Origin: Liolophura sinensis
Taxonomy: Eukaryota; Mollusca; Polyplacophora; Chitonida; Chitonidae
Length of the DNA: 64,000 bases
Direction: 5' to 3'
Assembly (NCBI RefSeq): GCF_032854445.1
Contig: NC_088298.1
Coordinates: forward strand, 9,721,504-9,785,503
Position numbers and translations under genes: made by a program. Shown here piece by piece: positions 37,459-50,600 of this stretch. The notes under the pieces were generated by a model. That model had not been told where the DNA came from. It made no database searches and saw nothing but the letters and a program-made list of their open reading frames with translations. How positions within the stretch are numbered: position 1 is the first letter of the stretch; each line of letters opens with the position of its first letter.

Positions 37459-38394
37459 GTAAGTTATTTCACTGCCAGGGAAGCTGTACAAGATCATCGA
37501 TCGCTGGGCAATTCAAGGTGATTTTTTAAGCGATCATACCATAGGATATCATAGGAGTCCACAGACATGTCGGAAGCTGACCAGGCTTGGAACCAAACGT
37601 AGTAACACGAGAATAGGATACCAGGGAGGTAGGCGATAACAGATGAGGTAATTTTATCCTTTGTTTCTTTTTGTTTTCCATTTCTATACATCGAATGTTA
37701 GTCCGTGGTAGTTTTATTTGAATATTACGAAAAACTCGTCCCTTTAGGCGTCAGAAAGAGGATGGATAAAACTGAGTAATTGAGCGTTTGTGAACTTCCT
37801 GAAGGAAAAGGGTTTCATTTTTGCCTCGGGAACAAGGCAAGACAGTTGAGTAAAAAATTTAAAACATTCAAAACTCCCCTGGCAGTTGTGTTTGCAATAG
37901 GCTATCTGATTATCGCTGTAACGGTGATCATAACCCATCATCTCAGAGTTGACTCTAGTATCTTTGGTGGGTTGTGCTATAGAAGGAGCTTAATTCTGTG
38001 ACCAATCAGTCAACTTGGATTTCTGCGACCGAAGATATGTACTGTGAGATTTCATTGGATCACCTAGTTAAGGTAAATTTGAAGTATGTTAAACTATCTG
38101 CAGTGTTCAATTCAGTAAGGGTCCCGCTGAAGATGAGCGAGAAAGAAACGTAGGCAATAGAAAGGTGCATTATCACGATGATATAACATTGTGACGTTTT
38201 TAGTGTGCAGACCCTTCACACCTAGCCCACTAATACTTTAGGAAGCTAGGGAAGAACAAAGATTGTCAATTATAAAATCTTAGATATGACCCAACTGTGA
38301 CATGAACATCTGTCTTCCGCTTTAACAGACTGAATGAATGATTATGGCTTAGCGCCACTGCAGAACTTAACAGACTGATTGACTGACTCAATTA

Positions 38395-38605
38395 ATCATT
38401 GGTACTTAATGCCTCATTCAAGACTTATATGACGTTGGTGAGGTTTATGGGTGGAGGAAAGTGGAGTGCCTAGAGTAAGCCATCGACCTTCGCCGGATAC
38501 CTGAAAAAGCTGTTAACTAAAAGCCGCACATGAAACAGCGAAAGCTGGATTCGAACATGCGACCTCAATGGACAGGTAGAGGCCGAGTAATCCTGCGTGT
38601 ATGGA
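38395..38605 (-). mobile_element. Second SINE type (family B)
   Basis: The minus strand carries a box B-like GTTCGAATCC near its head, and the plus strand reads GGTTTATGGGTGGAGGAAAG TGGAGTGCCTAGAGTAAGCC, a core unlike family A. The tail side is TTGGTACTTAATGCCTCATT. A related decayed core lies at 17910-18060. Confidence 0.55.
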
Positions 38606-38687
38606 ATGATTATATATTTTCTCTGTCGTTGGAAGGCTTGAAAAGGTGATTTAATTCGCTTGATTTTCAAGAAATCGTGAATGCGAA

Positions 38688-38706
38688 CGCATACATACAT
38701 ACATAC

Positions 38707-38737
<31 letters not shown>

Positions 38738-38886
38738 CATACATACATACATACATACATACATACATACATACATACATACATACATACATACATACAT
38801 GTACATACATACTTACATACATACTTACATACACAGACACTTACATACACAGATATTTACATACATGCATACGTACATACATACAT
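38688..38886 (+). repeat. (TACA)n microsatellite
   Basis: About 200 bp of ACATACATACAT with a few CTTACATA and CAGACACTTA interruptions. Confidence 0.97.
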
Positions 38887-39029
38887 AATGCCATAATTCA
38901 GATTTAATATAGGTGTTTGGAAATAAACAAATATGCATTCAATTAAATGCCTTGTACATGAATAGCACCCTCGTTAAGAATATTACGGATAGATGATATA
39001 AATACCAATCGAGGGCCCAGTATTTATAT

Positions 39030-39232
39030 ATTTTATTGACTGGTATTTTACGCCGTACTGAAGAATATTTCCTTTATATGAAGGCAGTCAGTATTACGGT
39101 GGGGGGAAACCCACGACTGAAAAAAAAAGCCAGCGTGAGTTGGACTTGAACTCATAGCGACCGCATTGGTGAGAGGCTCCTGTGTCAAATACCACGCGCT
39201 GGCACTCTGACCACCCCTGTTACAGAGGCCAC
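39030..39232 (-). mobile_element. SINE family A with internal deletion
   Basis: TATTTTATTGACTGGTATTT to CACCCCTGTTACAGAGGCC; most of the GC-rich core is gone (AACCCACGACTG joins directly to a poly-A and the box B half). Confidence 0.78.
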
Positions 39233-39344
39233 ATGTGGACCGATATACCCACTGTATCATAAACAGATAGTGCTTGTCCGGACTCGTTGAACATCACTTT
39301 TCTCGAGCTGGCGATTCCTGATATCAAATCCACAGCGTGCACCA

Positions 39345-39530
39345 TATGGTTTGTTTGTTTCATTTGACAAATGATCAAACCTAACAACTGAAATCCCGCC
39401 TCTTGTTAGTTTACATCATTTAAAGTTTTATTCTTACTGTTCGTCTAAATGCTTTAACAGTAGAAACTTACACGGTCTCTAGCCCCATGGTTTAATCACA
39501 GTTAGGTAAAAAAGATGCAGATAATGACAC
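39345..39530 (+). repeat. DR1 copy e
   Basis: CTCTTGTTAGTTTACATCAT, TACTGTTCGTCTAAATGCTT and ACGGTCTCTAGCCCCATGG match the 3' half of copy a. Confidence 0.6.
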
Positions 39531-39641
39531 AGAATTAACATTAAAAGAATGCACTGCCGTGAATACCCAAGGTGCTAAGTTTATGGTTTTTCGTAGTTTA
39601 TGGTTTGTCATATTCATGATTATCATTAGTATTACCGTTTT

Positions 39642-39745
39642 ACCGCCGGCATATAAGTTAAATATTCTTGAGCACGGCGCAAAGATTTGATAAAATAAAA
39701 ACATAAATATGTACTGACATAAACAAATAAATTAATAAATAAATA
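39642..39745 (+). mobile_element. SINE family A tail fragment
   Basis: CCGCCGGCATATAAGTTAAA TATTCTTGAGCACGGCG followed by an A/T-rich (AATA)n tail. Confidence 0.65.
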
Positions 39746-40699
39746 AATTAATTAATTCTTTACTTTCATTTCAATTCACATGGCAAGATGTAAAGAAACA
39801 TTAAACTTCCTTTCAATAAAAAAAAAAACCCATTAAAGTCGCTTTTTTGTTATATAAATATAGTGATAAATACTGGTTATTTAATAAAACTGGGGAATAC
39901 ACCTGTCGAAACAGTTCCCCATTCCACCACCACAAACCCGCAAACTGCTCTCACCCTCCCCGCCCCTCACCTCCTCACCTATCACACGTCCGATCTGGCA
40001 CGAGTTCAGTAATACCAGATGTGACCAAGCAGGGTGTTACCCCCACACTAAGAACCGTTTGGGGGTATCACAATATGTATGTGTGACGTACATGTATTGA
40101 TGGAAACAAAACATATTACACAATTTGTCCACATTACGTTTCCTCACAATTAAAGCTCGGCTACATCCGAATATTCTTTACGGAACCCCGAAACTCTAAA
40201 AACAAAAGGTAGCGGTAGACAAAATGGTTTCAAACCTGTACATTTTCACCTTATTTACATACATACTTTATTACTTTACTATTAATCCATTTTGCATAAA
40301 AATGGCTGAGGAATGTAGATATATTTGAGACCAGCTAACATAAAACGACCCACAGTTTAGTGGAAAACTGTTTATAAATGACACTGCAAGCGATGTTACC
40401 GCAAACTTATAAAAGACAAGATAATTACTTGTAGTTATAAACATTTTTCTATTAATAATATTGAGATTCAGCAGACTCACAAACCTATTTAATTCAAAAC
40501 CCTTTAATGGGCGACCAGAAATCCTCTTAGGCGGACATTTAAAGAAAAGAAAGGTGCAATTTATGATCCAAACCTTCAACAGCATCAGTGCCATTTTATG
40601 ATCAATACAGAATAAAATGGTTGCCAGTAATCTGCCTGCCGTCTACATTGGTTAGTTGTTTCTCTGTCCGACAGCGGTTTTCAGTATGTCTATATAATT

Positions 40700-41245
40700 A
40701 AAGACTTACAGCACAAGGAATAAAACCAGGGCAGCGACGGCAATGTTATAGCTGGCAAAGGGTCACACATAAGCGGTGAAATACGGCCTCTGGTCAATTT
40801 ACCTCAGTCAGGGTTTTATTCTGACTGTTCATGTAAATGCATAAATAGTAAGCACTTACACGCCTCCTAGTACCATGGCTTAAGCAGAACTAAGTTAAAA
40901 TAATGCAATGATGTTAGTTGCAATTTATTCGTCACTTATGAGTCAAGAATTACTTACATACGCTGTGTTGTCTGTCACATTTAACATACAATATCATTAA
41001 AAAATACAAAGGCCCAGTCCACCAGCAGAATCCTTGTGTATGCAGGAATATAAGTGAAGACTTACAGAACTAGGTAAAAAAGGTGCAGTGATTTTAATTG
41101 CAATATATTAGACTTCCCTGTCTAGAATTACTCAAACGATGTGTTGTCTATCACATTTAACACACAATCAGATTTAAAATACAATGACATTAAAACAATG
41201 CCTCGGGGATGCTTAGTCCACCAGTATATCCTTCATACATGTCTC
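40700..41245 (+). repeat. DR1 copy f, longest, with a duplicated 3' part
   Basis: The core ATAGCTGGCAAAGGGTCACA continues past the ends of other copies. Its distal part (GAACTA...AAAATAATGCAATGAT... CACATTTAACATACAA ... AGTCCACCAG) occurs twice in tandem, at 40890-41030 and 41068-41225. Confidence 0.65.
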
Positions 41246-41672
41246 TCCATAAGATTTTTTTTACTTTTATCTCCGCGTGGCCATTTTGGGGTCCGTCGTT
41301 GTCATACAATGGATTAGGCCTAGTAAACCAATTTTACACCCATGAGTTGCGTTTGGTAGAATGTATATCACTCAGCGAACGTTATGGTGCCACGATTGAC
41401 CTTTCTGTTGTAACATTACGTAAACTCCGCTCGACCCCACCTTGCTCCTCCAATGTCACAGCTGCTATACCGAAGACTTCCATGCAATGCGCATACTCTT
41501 CACCTTACATAAACGCTGCAGGGGGTCCGTACTTGGGCGAAATATGCCTGAAAATATCAAATTCAGAACAAACTAGTCTATTAGTTACGTTTAATGAAGT
41601 TCTAGGTCTGTACATTACAGTACGGATTTTTAAAAACCGGAATACGTAAAACGCGGGGTTATTGGCTGTACA

Positions 41673-44600
41673 ATGACGCGTAATGTGAACGTTTCTCTGC
41701 TCGTGTGTGTACTTGGGTTAATTTTTGTTTTGCCTCAAAGTCACTCGCAGTCCTTTACATCGATTGTCAAATTAAAGGAGTTACCGGCTTTAGAAAAAGA
41801 ATTAATTACCGCTCTTCGGATTTATCTTGGACTAACAAAGCAGGAAACATTCTCATCGCGTAGCCATATAGAAAAGTAAGTTAGATTTTTTTTTTTCAGT
41901 AATTTCAATATAGAACGATTTTTTTGTCAAGATTTATGTGATTTCTGTCGTTTTTTATTTATTGTTTCTTTCTTATGTTATATTGCAAACGATAAACATT
42001 TTGCTCCTTGTGCGAATATGGGGATTGCTTGAAAGGCAGCATCCATGACCGAGGTGGTTAGCAAGCCAGCGCGGAGCAATGACCTAGGAGCCTGTCCCCA
42101 GAGTCCCCAGTGTGAGTTCAAGTCTAGCTCTTGCTGGCTTCCTCTCCGTTGACCCGTATCAGTATAATAGCTCGGGCGGGGCGGTTTACTTGCCTTCGGT
42201 AAGCCGTCACAGTGACGCAGCACTAGATAAAATAGCGGTGGAAATTCGTCCTGCAACAAGAAGGCATATTATATGCACTCTAAGGATTCCCTCGCACCAT
42301 AATGCTGGCTGCCGTCGTATAACACCAATGAAATAAATAAATTGTTTTTAAAAGTTTCATAAAATTGCTGTATTACAATCAGAGGAGGTAATTCGATCAC
42401 TTTCTAGACTTGACTGATGGTAGCTCCTTTGAAGTCCCACTTTTAAGTTATTTTGTTTTATTAATTGTGGTATCCAGCTGTTATTTCAGTTTTACAACGA
42501 ACATCAGGGGTGTGCCTGTCACTGACCATGACAAAGCTCGGAAGAACACGTTTTATCTAAATCAACATGTTTTATTGCTTTAAAGATTCTTCAAAACTGC
42601 CCTGGAAAGTCAGAAAACTGCAGAACGTGACGAGACTTTCCTCGAGAAACCAACCAATGCCTTTCTATACATCCGAAGGTTAACTGAAGGATGGAGTCAC
42701 GTGACCGACGCCATTTGTGGGAACCAAGATGAACATGATGTCGAGGCAAAAGGTTTGTTAGACACGCAGTATGCCTCGAGGGGAGAGAACTGCAGATATT
42801 GTCTGAAGTGCATGTTCTAGATCGCCGTGAGAGGGAGGGGGATTTTTTGCTGATTGCTGTTTTGGAAGTTCCTTTTTTAAGGTTACTTATATGGATTGTG
42901 TCTAAATGGTCTGTATTAATTTTGACTAGATATCTGCCGTCAACCTTTAGTCTTTATGTGTTGGAAAGCAAATCCATTTCTTTTGGACAGAAGTGAGAAG
43001 GATCGTATAAAAGGATTGATTTAAGAAAAATGAAACGATTTCACAGTATAAATTCCACAGAAAATTTCTACAAAAAAACCATTCAATTAGAATGAATCAA
43101 TGTAAATGCCGATAAATCAACCATTCACCGAATCAATCCATTCCCTTTTTGTGCAGTATTTTGTTTAACCTTCACCTCTGTGGTTGGGCGAAGCAGCATA
43201 TGGCCTTCTGCTTATGACCTCCAAGGTGCAGCTCAAGCAATCATCCGACTGGTGGAATTCTACAAGCTTGATTTTGAAGGCCTTGCAAATGGGACAATGC
43301 ACACAGTCCAGGTGGCGCCACTGGCCATCAGTGATTTCGTGTACATCGCCGAGGCCGCTCTTGACGATGACCAGGATTACTTAGCCTTGGTTTGGATATC
43401 CAACATCTTGAGGCTTCTGAAGAAAATGTCGCCTGAAGATCAAGATACGAAGATGCGGCTACAGCGGAAGTTAGCAGCTTTATATTACAAGGTAATTCGA
43501 ATATTCGTTTAAAGTGACGCACAAACGATTCTGACTGATTGTTGTCTGACTAAGTGTTGTCCATGCTACGCCAAGCATAAATTGAAGGTATGGCGGATTT
43601 ATTCAAACGTGGCCAAGGCTGCAGGGTTTAACCCAGGAAACATAATCTCCACGACCTTTAAACTGATCACACGATTTCTTTTAGACTGCATGATGCTCTG
43701 ATTCATAACTGCGTCTAAGTTCGTGCAGAATGGAACAAGGTGATGTATATGTGAATCTTATGTAATTAAATCGTCCCGTTAGACATATAACACCTGGAAT
43801 AAAATGGCTACTGAGGAACATATTGTTGATCACTCATCACTTACACGCTGTAAAATTGTACACAGTTTGGACACTGGTTAAGTAAATCTACATGCATGGC
43901 AAAGTTCGGTATATGAATCTTCACGCTGGACGCTGACCAAATTTACGCACTTAGAATATTTCTTGCGCTTTTCCCTCCTCAATGAGATTGTTGACTGCTT
44001 CTCTTACAAGACGTTTACTTTATATACCTTTTTTGATCTTTGATGTTTTTAATGTTCTTTTGGAAATTAGCCTTACGATTGTTAACATGGCACATACGTT
44101 ACAGCTGACCATTTTGTCAAAGTGGCAGACAAAACTAGACAAAGTAGGCTACTTATGTTTTAGATAATAAAGAATGATCTGACGGATTTATATTGAGACA
44201 CCACAAGTGAATACATGTAAATGACATTTGGTTTAGAGCCGGTTGCCATTTTAGGTGGTGTATTCTAGGCCTCAAAACAGCCATGTGACAATCAAATTAG
44301 ATGTTCTCACCAGAGAGTGATATAGATTTAATAAAATAAACCGGTCAACACCTCAAGCGGGGCTAAACATGACCTTAATCTTTGGAACAATGTTTAACCG
44401 AAACCACAAAAGAGCTAAGAAAGTCAATAAAGTAAGGAAAAGCCGTTAACACTCCGTGTTGTTATCTCAGCTCCCATTTAGAACGAATATCTTGTCTGAT
44501 AAGAACCACTGGTCTGTTAATATCCAGTCATAAGCAGTAAATATATTTCCGCCAAAATATTGTATTACAAGATATAATACATCGACTTGATTAAACCTCG

Positions 44601-47600
44601 TCAGTTGGACTATCATTTGTGGTTTAGTGTCGAGTGGGTGCTTTCTACTCCCGACTGGATGTTAGTGAGTGTAATATCTTTATGGCTGTTGTAGAGTTTG
44701 GTACATAATGAACATTATCGTAAAATTTGCACGTGCAGAAATTAAAACAGAGGTGTCATAGTGCTTGATAATAGTTTCTTCGTGTATTTTTCAGCACAAG
44801 TCGTTTTCCATGGCAGCAAGTATCATTGGGGATGCACTTAAAGAGAGTATGTAGTGTTTTTCCTCTGATCTGGCCATATACACACAAGCTGACTTGTAAT
44901 CATAGTATAAGTAAGGCAGTACACATGTAACACTATTTTGAGGAGGTTTTAGCGCCTAGTATGACTTAGTGTAAATTCATGATCATATTTATCCGCTTAA
45001 TCACTTTCCAACTATATTTAAAAGGAATATAAGGTATATATTTATTAATAAATAGGGGGACACCGTGGCCGAGGGGCTTCCCAAGTCCAGCTCATGCAGG
45101 CTTCATCTCCGGCTGTACATGGAAAGGTCTTGCAGAAAACCTGCGGATGGTCGTGGGTTTCCCCCGCTCTGCCCGGTTTCCTCCCACCATAATGCTGACC
45201 GCCGTCGTATAAGCACGACATAAACACCAATCAAATGAATAAATAAATTAATGAATAAACTATTCAAATTCACGACATGTGAGAGAGAGAAAAGTAAACG
45301 AATTTGAACAAACACCAATTCTTAACCATGTTAACATGTACATAAGTACACGGTTTTGTTTTCAGATCCAAACCACGAGGGTGCGAGACGAGACCTGCAG
45401 ATGTTCAAAGCGAGGCTGAATTCTGGAGACGAACTTGGAGAAATTCCTCGATCACACTTCTTAGAACAACTCGTTGAAGATATGGCAACGTTCAGAAACC
45501 TTTGCCGAGGGAATGTGAAGGTGTGTGCATCCCTCCGTACACTTTAGCGGTAGAGAAAGGTTCGAGTCAAGTCTGAGAGAAATGGGTCACGGCCTTTGGA
45601 CTCAAAATAGCCACTTATCCTGGCATATATTATTTTTTTATTTATTTATTTATTTATTTATTTGGTTGCTGTTTTATGCCGTACTCAAGAATATCTCATT
45701 TATATGACGGTGGCAGGTGAGAGAAAACCGCGGAGAGCCTAGAGGACAATCCGCAGGTTGTTTGCATATCTTTCCACTAACGGCCAAAATCCTGGCATAT
45801 ACGTGTTTGCCTTGACCAAGATATACCAAGTCAGTAATGCCATGGCCATGGTTGCAATCCGAGAGTAAAACGAGCCGACATGGAAATGAACCTGATTCAA
45901 AGAGATGCCACGGAGTCCTGAAATAATGTAAGAATGTAGTGTAACAATCCCCAAGAAAAAGCAAACAACTTACACATGTAATTGCACAGCAATTGAATAA
46001 GCGCTATTTAAATACACTAAACAGAGATCTCCAGAATGCCAACTGTCTTGATATCATTTAACTGAACACGCAGTTTCCTAATGTTCAATTTTCTGTGTGT
46101 TTTTTCTGTGTTTGGAAAGTCGTGTCAAACGTTTTTAAGTGGTGCTGCACATCATCGATAGAGAAACTCTTGTATTGTGTAACTATTGGCATGCAACTGA
46201 CGGACTCGAAGCTTAGATTCATTTCACATCTGTTTTGTCTTTCCTGGACACGAAGTTTAGATTCGCATCACATCTGTTTTATCATCCTTAGATTTGAAGA
46301 TTAGATTTACATCACGTCTGTTTTATCATCCCTAGACTTGAAGCTTAGATTCATTTCACATCTGTTTTGTCTTTCCTGGACACGAAACTTAGATTCGCAT
46401 CACATCTGTTTTGTCATCCCTAGATCTGAAGCTTAGATTCACTTCACATCTGTTTTATATCATCCCTAGACCTGAGGCTTAGATTCACTCCACCTCTGTT
46501 TTATGATCCCTAGATTTGAATCCTTACATTCACGTCACATCTGTTTTGTCTTTCCTGGACATGAACCTTGGATCCACTTCACACCTGTTTTGTCTTTTCT
46601 GTCGTTAGTCTCCCCTAGCGGCCTCCAGATTACACTGCGAATACCGACAGACGAGAATACCTCTGATTCCCTCCAAAGTCGAATACATGAACCTCGTGCC
46701 ACCCGTGATTCTTATCCACGAAATAGCCACGGAAATGGACATAGAGCACATGAAAAACTTGGCAAAGTTCAAGGTAGGAATTATTACTTATACTGAATTC
46801 TGAATGAATTCTAACAGAAGTTAAGAGTCATACGTAGGATTAAGAAATATTATATCACATCGGAAGTTTAAAACCGTATAACTGAAGTAAACAGACAAGA
46901 GGCCGCATTTCACCGGATACGTGTGACCATTTCCCAATTACCACACTGTCTTCTCTACTTTGGTTTACTCTACGCTGTAAGTGTATTGTATTAACATGTA
47001 GGTACTGCACTCTCAATACTTTTATTGGCAGTATGTGTTTAGTTGGCCTAGTTCAGGAATTTATTATAACGTATTCGTGTACTAAAATTTTTAAAAAACG
47101 TATTTTTAGTAAACACTACCAGTCTGAAATAAGCTTATGACAGTTAAAGCCGCTGGTAACACTGAATTTTTTAACTCAGGTTATCTAGCGTGGCATGTAT
47201 AATTTATCACACTGTCATCCAAGTTTGGGTTTAATCTCTGTACTGTATTTCTTGGTTATATTATGCTCACTTCATGCTGTTTGCACTAAAAACTATGTTT
47301 CCCAATTCCATCTGTTTTTTCTCTTTCTGACAGTTACATCAATCTGTTATTGGAGAAAGTATGGTGACGTCTCCACTGAGGATTAGTCAAACGTGAGTCG
47401 CTAAGTCGTACCTTGCCTTGGGGTTGATATTCCAGTGGGAAGCCATAAGGTGTAAACAGTGTGTATATTTATACTAAAGTGTAACTAATGTAGAGAACTA
47501 TACCTAACTATGAAATCAGTTCTCAATAATGATTTGTTAGTTTCCTTTATGGACAGGGCGTGGCTGGGAGAATGGAATGATGCCTTATTGCGCATGTCTC

Positions 47601-50600
47601 GGAAGGTGGAGTTACACACAGGGCTCAGCGCCCTTTATACGGAAGACAATTCCCATGCTGAGCCTTGGCAGGTTGGTTTTGATTTATTTACTTTTAATTT
47701 ATTTACTAGTGCTTTACGCCGCACTCAAGAATATTTTACTTATGTGAAGGTGGCCAGCATTTTGGTGGGAGGAAATTGGACAGAGCCCGGTGAAAGTCAC
47801 GATCATCTGGTTGGTTTTGAACACAGTAGCTTGTATCAGTTTTCACATCCATGTTATCTTGACTGTGATTCAGTTTTGATTTCAATATGGTTCAGACATC
47901 ATTTTCGATCCATACTCCTCACAGCGCATGCGCCGCTCTCTATGCTCGCTCTACATCACCGCCAAGCTATAAAACTTTGACCGTTGTCGCTGTACCACAC
48001 ATGTGGCGTTGTTTAAGCGGACACTCGCCATTAATCTCGGACCTCTAATTACCACTTATTAATAAATTTACTTGTTTTTCATTCTGACCGAGAACCCAGT
48101 TTTGAAGTTACATAATATTTCCGTACAAAATTATCAGCAGTGCAGTAGTGAAAGCGAGTGCAGAGAGCTTAATGCGTCAATAGTGCTGTCAAGTCAGTTC
48201 ATACCTAACGTGCCAAAGGTCGGTCTTTACCCCGTGGCTTCCGCGCTCATAAAACTGACACCCGTCGTATAAGTGAAAAAAAAGGGATAAAACGTATCGG
48301 AGGGACAACAAGACCCCAGTTTATTGCTTGCAATGAAAACGCACAATCCCCACAAAATCTGACCTACATGAATTTCTCCATGTCCTCTCCGCAGGTTGTG
48401 AACTACGGCCTGGGTGGGTTATATATACCCCACAGCGATTCTGTGGTAAGTAATAAACTGCTCCCCCCCCCCCACACACACACACACCAAAACGATGGAC
48501 ATGTGAGTGCATTTTTTTTTAATTCGTGGTTGAAGCAGTTCGTTGAAAAATAAAACTCATCCAATGCGTTTGTGTCGAGAAAATGGTAACATGAAACCCA
48601 AAGTGTGTACATACCATTTTGTGTGAATATATACCGTCCATGAATTGGCATATTCATTCCAAGAGTTGAAAAAAAGTTCAGAGGCTTGGTCCCTTTAGGT
48701 TGTTTCCTTGTGCATGTTTATTAAATGTGACAAAACCGTATTTTGAGAAGTTCTAGACCGGTGACATCCAATAAATTGCTGCATAAACATGACTGCATTT
48801 TTGTACAATTCTGGTTCAGCTAAGGTGCTACTCTTTATGCATTTACATGAACAGTTAGAATATAATCCTGAATGAAGTGAATTGACAAGTGGCCGTATTT
48901 CACCGCTAACGTGTGACCATTTGCCAACTATCACCCTGTGGTTTCACTCTCCATACTGTAACCCTTGGTAATGGGTAAAGAAAATTTATGTATCAGTCAG
49001 TCAATTACCCAATCTATGTATCACCTTTCAGAAGGAAATACGCGATTTGGGTGGTGAGTCGGTGTTTACAGCTGTGGCTAACTCTGGTGACAGGGTAGCC
49101 ACATTTCTGCTTTACGTGAGTAATGAAATACCATTGGCCTTGATTGCAATCACCACGTAGGATATATGAACAGTTACAATCAGAGCGCAACTGAGATACA
49201 TTTTTTGATCGTCGACAACTTACATACTAGCATGGTACACGGTTTGAATACATATTTCACGATAGGGAAGATTCCACTATAGTCTATGCCTTTTATCTAG
49301 TCGAGCATATTCAGCTGTCTGTAAAATCAGTCATATTCTCTTTCAAAATTGCCTTTAGTCAGTGACATGTAACAACTGAAACTCTACTCACTGACATGTC
49401 GAACGTCCGTATTATCACAAAGAAAATGCAATTAGAACTTTTTTCGAATTCACAATGCTTAACTCCATAAGCTTAGTTTCGACACCAAGAGCTTATTGCC
49501 CAGGGAGACGTCATAATTATTAGTAATTTATTTAACTACGACTGCAAAAACAAGCAGTCATAAGAAACTCCACACAGAAACATAGCCTACACTTCTGTCT
49601 CTGCGAATAGACTACATGGCTTTAATTTCCTAACATCCATCTGTAATCCCATATCGTCGTGAGATCATATACTACACGAGATAAAATAAAATTCAGCGTA
49701 TAAGACTATATTACAATAAAACGTGTAGACAATTTCAAATACTAGTATGACAGAGTCCGTTACAGGGTTTACAATCAAGTTAATAGCAGTTTAGGGAACT
49801 GGTGTCACCTTCCGTCAAAACACTTTGAACTTCGCCTAATATGCAGCATGCCAGTGACTTTTTTAATAATTATGACGTCACCCGAGCCAATGGGTTAATG
49901 CTATCGAAATCGAGCTTATGGGCTGTTAACATTATGAATTAGAGGTATTCTAACCTCGTTTTCCTTGCAACAATACAGAATTCCAACATATCCATGTGTA
50001 GATCTTGTGTTGTTACGTGCAATTTTGGTAGAGAGTATGGCTGATTTTACAGAGATCCGAATATCGGCGACTCTCTAAAAGAAACAGAATACAGAACTGC
50101 GTCTTTCATTAAAAACTGTCGACCGCTCCTTTTATTTTATTTATTTATTTATTTGATTGGTGTTTTACGCCGTACTCAAGAATATTTCACTTATACGACG
50201 GCGGCCAGCATTGTGGTGGGAGAAAACCGGACAAAGCCCGGGGGAAACCCACAACCATCCGCAGGTTGTTGGCAAACCATCTCACGTACGGTCGGAGAGG
50301 AAGCCAGCACGATCTGGATTTGAACTCACAGCGACCTCATTGGTGGGAGGCTTCTGGATCATTACACTGTGCTAGCGCGCTAACCAACTGAGCCACCGAG
50401 CCCCCTCCCCCTCTCCTTTCTGCATGATTCCGTACTAATTTCGAACTTTATATACTTTCTTAGTTCTGTGGTGGTTTGTTGTTAACATCGTGTCCAAGTT
50501 CATACAACCCATGTGATTTCTGTTCCCAGTTAAACGACGTGACGTTAGGGGGAGCCACTGTGTTCCCTAAGCTGAAAACGAGGATACCTGTTGTCAAGGT

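Noticed and set aside
38677-38907. Overlapping 70-76 codon ORFs rich in THYI
   Set aside because: They are translations of the (TACA)n microsatellite.
41209-41649. 146-codon plus-strand ORF just before P4HA gene 2
   Set aside because: It starts inside the DR1 repeat, has no known motif and ends before the P4HA ATG; probably chance in repeat plus promoter DNA.
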